Shown piece after piece: positions 17,300 through 24,463 of a stretch of 24,838 nucleotides of DNA. The DNA is taken from contig CP070771.1 in the NCBI GenBank assembly GCA_020345785.1, positions 4,892,223 to 4,917,060 of the forward strand, read 5' to 3'. Origin of the DNA: Desulfobacterales bacterium (GTDB lineage: Bacteria; Desulfobacterota; Desulfobacteria; Desulfobacterales; JAFDCJ01). How positions within the stretch are numbered: the first letter of the stretch is position 1; every line of letters begins with the position of its first letter. Below the pieces are notes generated by a model. The model made no database searches. It was not told the DNA's origin and worked only from the letters and a program-made list of their open reading frames with translations. The translations under genes were made by a program, and so were the position numbers.

Positions 17300-17989
17300 C
17301 TATTTTTTTTCTTCGGGCGGCTCATTTTTAGGCAGCTGGTCAAGATACCAATCCATGGGATCCAGCAATGCAAATCCTAAATTCTGCAGTTTTTTCTTCA
17401 CGTGTGCAATATTTTGCGTCAGAAGATAAACAAATACCGCACGCTTGTCTTTTTCCCAGTACCTGGCTACCAAAACGCTGCCAAATGAGATGTTCTCTTC
17501 GGTGATGGCGTCGACAATTCTTTTCAGTTGCCCGATCTTTTCTTCCACCAGAATACACAACAGAGTACCGGGCTCACCGATGCCAAGAACATTGATGAAC
17601 GCCCGCAGAAGATCGCGCACTGAAATAATTCCTTTAAGCCGTTTGTTGTCATCCACCACCGGCAGAGCACCGACTTTGGATTTTTGGATCAGCAGTAAGG
17701 CATCCTGAATCGTGAAGGTCGGAGAAATCGATATGGGACTTTTGGTCATAATATCTTTTACCTTAAGAGCTGAGAACTCCTTTTTTTCGCTGGGAGACTT
17801 CTCAAAAAACCGGTAGGGCAAGGCGCTTCTGATATCCCTGTCGGTAACGATGCCGATGAGGTGCTGCTTTTGATCGACGATCGGCAGGTGGCGGATGTTG
17901 TTCTTTGCCATAAGCTCCTGGGCGTCAGAGATACTTGCTTCCTGATCCACCGTGATGACCTTGCGAGTCATCGATCTGGAGACGAACAT
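17300..17989 (-). CDS. CBS-CBS-ACT protein, AcuB-like
   Basis: This is a 229-residue cytoplasmic regulatory protein. Two CBS repeats form a Bateman module: SRSMTRKVITVDQEASISDA to GIVTDRDIR (4-54), and VKDIMTKSPISISPTFTI to GIISVRDLLRAF (about 77-131). A C-terminal ACT-like segment begins near LLCILVEEKIGQLKRIVDAI. This order matches AcuB, encoded beside the deacetylase AcuC in Bacillus acu operons. Bateman modules commonly bind adenine nucleotides (AMP, ATP, NAD), so it may sense energy or acyl-CoA state; that is inference. Strong Shine-Dalgarno (GAGGGGG, 5 bp from ATG). It lies 226 bp after the AcuC/HDAC-like gene and 44 bp before prmA. Confidence 0.88.
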   Translation of the reverse strand: MFVSRSMTRKVITVDQEASISDAQELMAKNNIRHLPIVDQKQHLIGIVTDRDIRSALPYRFFEKSPSEKKEFSALKVKDIMTKSPISISPTFTIQDALLLIQKSKVGALPVVDDNKRLKGIISVRDLLRAFINVLGIGEPGTLLCILVEEKIGQLKRIVDAITEENISFGSVLVARYWEKDKRAVFVYLLTQNIAHVKKKLQNLGFALLDPMDWYLDQLPKNEPPEEKK

Positions 17990-18002
17990 ATTACCCCCTC
18001 TG

Positions 18003-18220
18003 TTTTGGTTGAATAGTTTGTTGGTTGATTAGTTATTAGTTGAATAGTTGTTGGTTGAATGAAAACTCCTCCAACCCCAGTGATGGGTTTCGCATTCGGG
18101 CATTCATATCGGGCTGATTCGCTGAATCGCAATATGTATATTAGAGAATAAAAATTGTAGCACTAGCGTATTCCGATCAATAAATAACCAGTCATCCAAT
18201 CAAGCATTGAACGAGTCAAC
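18003..18220. repeat. Inverted short-period repeat arms between the HDAC-like and CBS genes
   Basis: GGTTGAATAGTT-type units repeat at about 18007-18060. An opposite arm (AACCAGTCATCCAATCAAGC, ending at the HDAC-like stop codon) lies at 18186-18218. In the minus-strand reading the repeat starts at the stop codon TGACTCGTTCAATGCTTGAT. Between the arms is AT-rich DNA with no gene. Confidence 0.55.
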
Positions 18221-19175
18221 TAAGTTGTGCGTTTAATAGAATTTTAACGTGATTGGCCGCCAGTTCCGGCAGACGTTTTAGCGAATACCCCCCCTCCAGA
18301 ATGGATATAATTTTTCCTTTGCAATGTTGACGCGCCAACTCGACAATCTTTTGCATAATCCAAGAAAAGGCTTCGGTGGACAACTTAATATCGGACATAT
18401 CATCATCCACGTGGGCGTCAAACCCGGCCGAAACCAAAATGACTTCCGGTTTGAATACTTCAAATGCCGGGATCAGGTCTTTTTGAAGCAGCTGTTTGTA
18501 CTCCGCATCTCCTTGTCCCGGTAATACCGGCGAGTTTTTTGTGTAACCATATCCGAAATCCTTGCCGCTTTCAAATTCGCGGCCGGTTCCGGGATATGCG
18601 AAGGATGGATGCTCATGGATCGAGTAATAGTATACCGTTGAGTCGCCCTCGAAGATGTGCTGGGTTCCGTTGCCGTGATGGACATCAAAATCAACGATCC
18701 CTACCCGAATTATTCCGTACCGGTTTTGCAGATAACGGGCGGCGATCGCCACGTTGTTAAAGTAGCAAAATCCCATGGCTTTGTTAATTTCGGCGTGGTG
18801 ACCCGGCGGGCGGACCGCGCAGAACGCGTTGTCCAGTTGTCCTTCCATTAACCGGTCGACCACATCCAGTATGCCGCCAACCGCCAGTAAGGCAGTCTCA
18901 TAGGTTTGCGGGCACATTTGATTGTCCGGACTGTCAAACACACTCTGGCCGTTCCTGCAGGCTGCTTCAAACCGCTGTATATACGTCTTGTCGTGAACCA
19001 GCTCGATCCATTTCAATTCCGCCTGGCTGGCTTCAATCGGGATAAGATTCAAAAGCAAACCCGCTTCTTTGATACCCTGGTAAACACGGGATAGTCTTTC
19101 AGGAACCTCCGGATGGTAGCGACCGGTCTTGTGCAGCTGATACCTTTCATCGTATAAAAAACCTGTTTTGTTCAT
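18216..19175 (-). CDS. Histone-deacetylase/AcuC-superfamily zinc deacetylase
   Basis: This 319-residue zinc-dependent amidohydrolase of the arginase/deacetylase fold is complete. It has HPEVPERL (21-28), PPGHHAE (123-129) with the His126/His127 charge-relay pair, DFDVHHGNG (162-170) with zinc ligands Asp164 and His166, SAGFDAH (249-255) with Asp253, and LEGGYSL (293-299) with catalytic Tyr297. Relatives include AcuC (deacetylates acetyl-CoA synthetase), class II HDACs and acetylpolyamine amidohydrolases. The neighbouring AcuB-like gene favours an AcuC-type role on metabolic enzymes. Its ATG overlaps the stop of the CooC-like gene in an ATGA, indicating translational coupling. The real substrate cannot be read from sequence. 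Confidence 0.92.
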   Translation of the reverse strand: MNKTGFLYDERYQLHKTGRYHPEVPERLSRVYQGIKEAGLLLNLIPIEASQAELKWIELVHDKTYIQRFEAACRNGQSVFDSPDNQMCPQTYETALLAVGGILDVVDRLMEGQLDNAFCAVRPPGHHAEINKAMGFCYFNNVAIAARYLQNRYGIIRVGIVDFDVHHGNGTQHIFEGDSTVYYYSIHEHPSFAYPGTGREFESGKDFGYGYTKNSPVLPGQGDAEYKQLLQKDLIPAFEVFKPEVILVSAGFDAHVDDDMSDIKLSTEAFSWIMQKIVELARQHCKGKIISILEGGYSLKRLPELAANHVKILLNAQLS

Positions 19176-19927
19176 GGGATTGCCACTATCTTATCAAATA
19201 TACCGAAGGCAGCCTGAACAGACGGGCTGTCTTCGGGCATTTCGATGGTCGGACGACCGTTCAAGTCATATTCATATATGGTATCGTCTTCCGGCACTGT
19301 GCCGGCCAGCTCGAGCCCACCGGCTTTGATCATCTCAAGCGCCTTTTCTGATAATCCGTCTTTTAACTGGTTTATGACCACATAACTTTTACCGACCCCG
19401 ATATTGAGACTTCGGGCAAGATCATCAATCCTTAAAGCGGCCTGCAGGCCGCGCCGGGAGGTATCGGCTACGATTAAGAGAATATCCACATTTTTGGTAG
19501 TTAAGCGGCTGATGTGTTCCATACCCGCTTCGTTGTCCATGACGATAACGGGGTAATTATTGGCCAGCCGCTCCATAAATCCGGCCAGCAGCGTATTGGC
19601 AGCACAGTAGCAGCCGGCGCCTTCGGGTTGCCCCATAACGATCAGATCAAATCCGGGCGCTTCCACCAGGGCCTCTTCCAGTTTCATTTCCATAAAAATA
19701 TCTTTGGTCATGCCGCCGGGAACCACCCCTTTTTTCATCTCTTCCCGGGCGTTGCCCAGGGTGTCCCTGATTTCGAGGCCAAGAACTTCATTTAAGTTTG
19801 AATTACAATCGGCATCGACGGCCAGGATCGGCGTCTTGTTTTTTTTGACTAAATATTTGATCAACAGGCCGGCCATGGTGGTTTTTCCGCTGCCCCCTTT
19901 GCCGGCCAAGGCAATTGTATATGGCAT
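19172..19927 (-). CDS. cooC: CooC/AcsF-type nickel-insertion ATPase
   Basis: This 251-residue SIMIBI-class (MinD-like) ATPase is typical of CO dehydrogenase maturation factors that deliver nickel to the CODH/ACS active site. The deviant Walker A AGKGGSGKTTMAG (8-20) is followed by AVDADCNSNL (36-45) and the CooC-specific GCYCAAN (105-111), whose Cys106-x-Cys108 binds metal at the dimer interface in CooC. DNEAGMEHISR (131-141) is the Walker B/switch region. The protein is cytoplasmic. The neighbouring deacetylase overlaps it by 4 bp. No CODH subunit is visible in the window, so the partner must be encoded elsewhere. AAAGGA lies somewhat far upstream of the ATG. Confidence 0.9.
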   Translation of the reverse strand: MPYTIALAGKGGSGKTTMAGLLIKYLVKKNKTPILAVDADCNSNLNEVLGLEIRDTLGNAREEMKKGVVPGGMTKDIFMEMKLEEALVEAPGFDLIVMGQPEGAGCYCAANTLLAGFMERLANNYPVIVMDNEAGMEHISRLTTKNVDILLIVADTSRRGLQAALRIDDLARSLNIGVGKSYVVINQLKDGLSEKALEMIKAGGLELAGTVPEDDTIYEYDLNGRPTIEMPEDSPSVQAAFGIFDKIVAIP

Positions 19928-19961
19928 TGATGCAATATTCCTTTCTTTTGGTGAGCGTTCA

Positions 19962-20117
19962 AAGTTTCAGGGTTCAGCGTTCAAAGGTTTTTTTGATCTT
20001 ATGCCTTAAATCATTTGGACTATTCATGGGGTTTTTTTCCGAGTCGAAAATTAGACAACCAGGATTGTCGAGACTTCCAACCTCTGAACCCTGAACGTTG
20101 AACTCATGAACCTGCAT
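19962..20117. repeat. Inverted 7-8-nt-period repeat arms upstream of cooC
   Basis: GTTTCAGG, GTTCAGC and GTTCAAAG lie at about 19965-19988. The opposite arm (AACCTCTG, AACCCTG, AACGTTG, AACTCATG) is at about 20079-20112. This is the same motif family as 6331-6540, here on the promoter side of a gene rather than at a 3' end. Confidence 0.55.
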
Positions 20118-20356
20118 TCCTAATCTATGAATCCAGGACCCCGCTGTCCACTCCAGAACGGTTAAAACAATTAGGTCAGATTAAGAAAACAGTCAAGTAA
20201 CTTTTCGGTGCGGTTCCGATTGGTCTTTAAAAAAACCGATTTTTTACCGAATCTGCCGATCCTGATTATTTTGATGCACGTTTCCTAAAAATCTGCCAAG
20301 GCTTAAACCCCTTGCAATGGCCGAAGGCTTATGTTAATCCCAACCCAAACAATCGA

Positions 20357-20470
20357 CTCCATTCATAAGCCACCGGCTATACCGTTGAGAGTTGAAAAGG
20401 TTCAAGGGTCAGAGCGGAAGTACGTATCGTTGGTCCAAACTTCCGCGATGCCGGTATCTTATGAATGGAG
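20357..20470. repeat. Palindromic intergenic element, copy 3
   Basis: This 114 bp copy is the best folded. The outer stem is CTCCATTCATAAG...CCGGC against GCCGG...CTTATGAATGGAG. The inner stem is GCGGAAGT (20414-20421) against ACTTCCGC (20439-20446). About 35 nt on the 5' side (including GTTGAGAGTTGAAAAGG) stay unpaired. The right flank AAAGAATTTTGG plus T run (to about 20502) matches copy 1. Confidence 0.82.
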
Positions 20471-20848
20471 ATGCAAAAAAGAATTTTGGCATATTTTTTA
20501 CGATCTAGTTCTATTTACAGGCGGCGCAGCCATCCCCCCATCCGGCTGAGTCGCCCAAGATGCATGCGAATGATGGCTAGCTCGAAGGTTCGCCAAACCG
20601 ACAGATCAAGGCCAAAGGTTCTCAAAATATGCTGCGAAAATTTACCAGGGCAAGTTTTAACCGGAAATATGTATAATCCAGCCAAAATTCTCTATACTAA
20701 GCAGCAATCAGCAGAAGAGCGTGGTCCCGGTTGCTTCCAGGAGCTTTCTGCATACCCCCAGATTTGCTGTTGGTCGCTGCTTCTTGAGTTGTGGCAGTCG
20801 ACGATTGTTTAAGTTTATACGTTTTCATTTTCACCTTGATTGTTTTAG

Positions 20849-20870
20849 CATTCCAGATAAGATTGGAATG
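20849..20870. promoter_or_regulatory. Possible operator palindrome upstream of the acyl-CoA dehydrogenase
   Basis: CATTCCA and its exact reverse complement TGGAATG are separated by 8 nt and centred about 50 bp before the start codon. A weak -35/-10 pair (TTGATT at 20836, TAAGAT at 20858) would overlap it. Such a site would suit a dimeric repressor, but no regulator is encoded nearby and 7-bp arms can arise by chance. Confidence 0.3.
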
Positions 20871-20908
20871 ATATATAGGTTACCAACAATTCTGCTGGAG
20901 GAATGAGA

Positions 20909-22063
20909 ATGGAATTTGAACTCACGAAATCGCAAAAAGAAATTCAAAAAGCTGCGGGGGAATTTGCTAAAGGAGAATTCGACAAGGACCTGGCTCTTGA
21001 ACTGGATCGAAAACATGAATTTCCCACCAAAATCTGGAAGAAGGCGGCTGAGTTGGGATTTATCGGTGTCCATTATCCGGAAGAATACTCCGGACAGGGT
21101 CTCGGCGTTGTTGAAAACATCATCATCGCCGATGAGTTTTGTGCCCAGGATTCGACCATCGGCAGCGCCGTTGTGCTATCCAGTTTTGCCAGCGAATGTA
21201 TTTTGCGCTTTGGCAGCGAGGAATTAAAGCGAAAATACCTGCCGGCGGTTGCGGAGGGTGAGATGCTTTCAGCCGGCGCTTTTACTGAACCGGGACACGG
21301 CTCTGACATTACCGCATTGGATACAACCGCCGTAAGGGAAGGGGATGTGTGGGTGATCAATGGAACCAAAACCTTTATCACCAACGGTGGGATGGCCGGA
21401 TTTTATTGCACCATGTGCCAAACCGACAGTGAAGCGCAACCGTCCTACAGGGGGATAAGCTTGATTCTGGTGGAAGCCGACCGCGAAGGTTTGACCGCTG
21501 CCGACGTTGGTGAAAAGATGGGCATCCATATGATGGCCACTGCCGAGGTCAATTATAAGGATGTGCGAGTGCCGGTTAAAAATACTATCGGAGAAGAAGG
21601 CCGGGGATTTTACCAGGTGCTTGAATTTTTCGACGAAAGCCGAATTCTGGTGGCGGCACAAGCACTGGGCATCGCCCAGGGCGCTTACAATCGTGCCCTG
21701 GCATACGTCAAACAAAGAGAGCAATTCGGTCGTAAAATTGCCCAGTTCCAAGTCACCCAGCACAAACTGGCTGATATGGCGACCAAGATAGAACTCGCCA
21801 GATTAATCACCTACAAGGCTGCCTGGAATTTTGATCAGGGTCGTATTGACCCGAAGCTAACATCAATGGCCAAAATGTATGCCGCGCGGACCGCCGTCGA
21901 GGTGGCCGATGAAGCCATTCAACTGCTGGGAGGCTACGGATACATGACCGAATATGAGGTCGAGCGGTTTTATCGTGACGCCAAAATTACCGAAATTTAT
22001 GAGGGCACCAAAGAGATTCAAAAAAATACGATTGCCAGCGCGGTATTGGGCAAACTGAAGTAA
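20909..22063 (+). CDS. Acyl-CoA dehydrogenase
   Basis: This 384-residue cytoplasmic FAD enzyme introduces the alpha-beta double bond into an acyl-CoA and passes electrons to ETF. Full family architecture is present: helical N-domain (1-120), FAD/substrate motif AGAFTEPGHGSD (122-133), FITNGG (156-161), the C-terminal helical domain with REQFGRKIAQFQ (270-281), LLGGYGYMTEYEVERFYRDA (339-358), and the probable catalytic base Glu365 in YEGT. GEPGHGSD-like spelling (EPGHGSD instead of the common EPNAGSD) is mildly unusual. I chose the ATG at 20909, since GGAGG lies 7 bp upstream; the ATG at 20903 is too close to it. It forms a likely operon with the phasin-like gene 44 bp downstream. Chain-length or branched/aromatic substrate preference cannot be read. 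Confidence 0.94.
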   Translation: MEFELTKSQKEIQKAAGEFAKGEFDKDLALELDRKHEFPTKIWKKAAELGFIGVHYPEEYSGQGLGVVENIIIADEFCAQDSTIGSAVVLSSFASECILRFGSEELKRKYLPAVAEGEMLSAGAFTEPGHGSDITALDTTAVREGDVWVINGTKTFITNGGMAGFYCTMCQTDSEAQPSYRGISLILVEADREGLTAADVGEKMGIHMMATAEVNYKDVRVPVKNTIGEEGRGFYQVLEFFDESRILVAAQALGIAQGAYNRALAYVKQREQFGRKIAQFQVTQHKLADMATKIELARLITYKAAWNFDQGRIDPKLTSMAKMYAARTAVEVADEAIQLLGGYGYMTEYEVERFYRDAKITEIYEGTKEIQKNTIASAVLGKLK

Positions 22064-22107
22064 GCGGCTTGCCGCATAACCTTGCGAATAACCGAAAGGA
22101 GTGAGAA

Positions 22108-22437
22108 ATGCCAGAATTTAAAGATATGCCGGATCTTATCAAAAAGACGATGCTGGCGGGCGTGGGCCTGGCGCTGAAAACCTGGGATGAGGTGGAAGAT
22201 TTGACTAAGGAACTGGTCGAAAGAGGCAAAATGGGTGAAAAAGAAGGCAACAAATTTTTAAAAGATCTGCAACAGCGCTATGACGACACCCAGAAAAAGC
22301 TGGAGGCCCGGGTTGAAAAAACGGTGAAGGATTTTTTGAGAAAGGCCGATGTGGTCACCACTGATGAATTAAAGGCCGTAAAAAAAGAGATCCGGGAATT
22401 AAAGAAGATGATCAGCAGCGAGAAGGAGAAGTCGTAA
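22108..22437 (+). CDS. Phasin-like helical protein
   Basis: This 109-residue protein is very rich in Lys and Glu and almost entirely helical. It has a short amphipathic start (LIKKTMLAGVGLALKTWDEV, 10-29) and then a long coiled-coil-like region (about 30-108) with heptad leucines. This resembles the PhaF/PhaI-type phasins that coat polyhydroxyalkanoate granules, and small regulators of that superfamily. AAGGAG lies 6 bp before the ATG. It follows the acyl-CoA dehydrogenase by 44 bp, consistent with acyl-CoA or storage-polymer metabolism. No PHA synthase is present in the window, so a granule role is inferred. A general membrane- or nucleoid-associated coiled coil is the alternative. Confidence 0.78.
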   Translation: MPEFKDMPDLIKKTMLAGVGLALKTWDEVEDLTKELVERGKMGEKEGNKFLKDLQQRYDDTQKKLEARVEKTVKDFLRKADVVTTDELKAVKKEIRELKKMISSEKEKS

Positions 22438-22765
22438 CCCACAGTTCCAAAGCAGTACTTGTTGTTGATGGTCCATTAGGACACTTTTTTCTAACAAAAT
22501 GTTGTCAGAAACTTAAGGTTTCAGGTGTCAGCCCAGCCGCTGGCCGCCGAAGTTTACCCGCCTCTGGAGGGCGGTCAGTTTGATCGGAAAGAAACTCTAA
22601 AAAAGCAAATCCACCAGAGGCGCACAAGTATCGAATATCGAATAATGAATATCGAACCCACCCGAGGCGCACAAGCGTCGAAGGGTGGATTCTGCGGTTC
22701 GCTGTTCAAACCTGATCCAGCCAGCGAAGCCAAAGATTTAATTTGAACAATTCTCTATTGCCCTC
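22438..22765. repeat. GC-rich hairpin repeat, second copy, before the UbiB-like gene
   Basis: This 328 bp gap holds no gene. From 22517, GGTTTCAGGTGTCAG leads into AGCCGCTGGCC, GGTCAGTTTGATCGGAAAG and CCACCAGAGGCG, matching the copy at about 15035-15137. CGCCTCTGG (22559-22567) pairs exactly with CCAGAGGCG (22614-22622). A 7-nt array (AATATCG, AATAATG, AATATCG) and a CCACCC/GGGTGG stem follow. Confidence 0.6.
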
Positions 22766-24463
22766 ATGCTCAGCATCAGAAAAATAGGTGTTATCGGCCG
22801 GACTTATCGGCACCTCAACCGCTATCGTCAGATTCTGACCATATTGTTTAAGTATGGTTTCGGTGATCTGCTGGAGATGCTGAAGATTGATCAATACATC
22901 GAGGTCGGTCTTCAATTCATATCCAAGAAGCGTGAACTGCGACTTGAACGTCTGACCAAGCCGCAAGGCCTGAGAATGGCTTTTGAAGAACTTGGCCCAA
23001 CTTATATCAAACTCGGTCAAATACTTTCCACCCGACCGGACCTGATCCCCATGGATTTTGTCGAAGAACTGTCAGAGCTGCAGGACCATGTCCCGGCCTT
23101 TCCCTTTGACCAGGTCCGCAAGGTCATCGAAGCCGAGTTCGGCCTGTCGGCTGAGGAGCTATTTGAGCAACTCGATGCAGAACCACTGGCCTCGGCATCT
23201 ATCGGCCAGGTGCACCGGGCTGTTCTAAAGGACGGCGAAACGGTTGCCGTTAAGTTCCAGCGACCCGGCATCCGTAAAATTATTGAAGTTGATCTTGAAA
23301 TCATGCTGCATCTGGCAACCCTTGCGGAGCGACATATCGAGGAACTGGCCCTGCATCGACCGGTGAAAATCGTTGAGGAATTTGCCCGAACCCTGGAAAA
23401 GGAAATCGACTATAAAACGGAGGCCACCAATATGGAGCGGGCGGCGCGTTATTTTCTGGATGATCCGCACGTTTACATCCCCAAGGTCTATCGGGAGGCC
23501 ACCACAGCGCGCGTGTTGACGACCGAATTCATTGATGGAATTAAAATCTCACATATCGATAAGCTCGAGGCCGCAGGACTTGATCGCAAGGTTATCACCG
23601 CCCGGGGCGCGGACCTGGTTCTCAAACAGGTCTTTGAACATTGTTTTTTTCATGCCGACCCCCATCCGGGCAATATTTTTGTACTGCCCAATAACGTGAT
23701 CTGTCTGCTGGATTTCGGCATGGCCGGCATCGTTGATCGCCAGACCCGTGATGATTTTGTCGATTTGGTGGAAAGTATTGTCAAACGGAACGAGGTGCGC
23801 GCCGCCCAGGTCCTTTTGAAATTAACCTACCGGGAGGTGGAGCCGGACAGGCGACAGCTTGAACGCGAGGTGGCGGATTTTATGGGACGCCATCTTTACA
23901 AACCCCTCAAAGACATCGAGCTCGGTAAGTTGCTGCAACAGCTGCTGGAACTGGCCACCAGCTTCCGACTGCGCATCCCTCCGGATATTTTCCTGATGAT
24001 GAAAGCACTGAGCACCGTCGAGGGGGTGGGGCGCATGCTTGATCCGGATTTTGACATGTTTGCGCGGGCCAAACCTTTTATTACCCGGGTCAAGCTCGAA
24101 CGTTTTAAACCCGAAAGAATTGCTGAGGATATATACGAACTGGGTTCCCACTTGATTCGATTTTTGCGTCAATTTCCGGAGCAGCTGCTCGAAATGGCCA
24201 GCCTGATCCGACAGGAAAAACTGCGCCTGCAAATTGAACACCGGGGACTTGAAAACATGCTGGCTACCCATGACCGGATTTCCAACCGCATTTCGTTTTC
24301 CATTCTTATTGCGGCGCTGATCATCGGATCCGCCCTGATTGTGATTTCCGAGACCCCACCGCTTGTCTACGGCATCTCCCTTATCGGAATCCTGCTGTTT
24401 TCAGCCGCTGCAATTATGGGCATTTGGCTGCTGGTGGCCATCCTCAAGAAGGGCAAGCTTTAG
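22766..24463 (+). CDS. UbiB/AarF/ABC1-family atypical kinase
   Basis: This 565-residue protein of the UbiB (ADCK/ABC1) family is an atypical ATPase/kinase that supports isoprenoid-quinone biosynthesis in characterised species. Diagnostic features are the KxGQ motif in IKLGQILSTRPDLIP (81-95), the Ala-rich loop ASASIGQVH (142-150) replacing a Gly-rich loop, the VAVKFQRPG lysine (Lys163), the catalytic loop HADPHPGN (296-303) and DFG (316-318). Two hydrophobic segments near 508-527 and 534-557 anchor the C-terminus in the inner membrane, as in bacterial UbiB. Length matches the family. An anaerobic sulfate reducer would be expected to use menaquinone, so a ubiquinone-specific role is unlikely. 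No Shine-Dalgarno precedes the ATG. It appears to be a single-gene unit. Confidence 0.92.
   Translation: MLSIRKIGVIGRTYRHLNRYRQILTILFKYGFGDLLEMLKIDQYIEVGLQFISKKRELRLERLTKPQGLRMAFEELGPTYIKLGQILSTRPDLIPMDFVEELSELQDHVPAFPFDQVRKVIEAEFGLSAEELFEQLDAEPLASASIGQVHRAVLKDGETVAVKFQRPGIRKIIEVDLEIMLHLATLAERHIEELALHRPVKIVEEFARTLEKEIDYKTEATNMERAARYFLDDPHVYIPKVYREATTARVLTTEFIDGIKISHIDKLEAAGLDRKVITARGADLVLKQVFEHCFFHADPHPGNIFVLPNNVICLLDFGMAGIVDRQTRDDFVDLVESIVKRNEVRAAQVLLKLTYREVEPDRRQLEREVADFMGRHLYKPLKDIELGKLLQQLLELATSFRLRIPPDIFLMMKALSTVEGVGRMLDPDFDMFARAKPFITRVKLERFKPERIAEDIYELGSHLIRFLRQFPEQLLEMASLIRQEKLRLQIEHRGLENMLATHDRISNRISFSILIAALIIGSALIVISETPPLVYGISLIGILLFSAAAIMGIWLLVAILKKGKL

Larger units (their letters stand above)
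19928..20908. other. Long gene-free divergent region (cooC / acyl-CoA dehydrogenase)
   Basis: About 980 bp without a credible gene. It holds inverted arms of a 7-8-nt repeat (19962-20117), palindromic element copy 3 (20357-20470) and a small palindrome near the acyl-CoA dehydrogenase start. From about 20500 to 20820 I see nothing recognisable; the short ORFs there have Arg/Cys/Ser-rich compositions typical of chance reading frames. Confidence 0.6.

Noticed and set aside
20465..20812. A 115-codon ORF starting inside the right end of palindromic element copy 3
   Set aside because: The GGAG before it touches the start codon, the product is Arg/Ser/Cys-rich with no motif, and its first codons belong to the repeat. 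Most likely chance.
22525..22746. A 73-codon ORF before the UbiB-like gene
   Set aside because: It is made of the hairpin and 7-nt repeat sequences (CCACCAGAGGCG, TATCGAA) and has no ribosome binding site.
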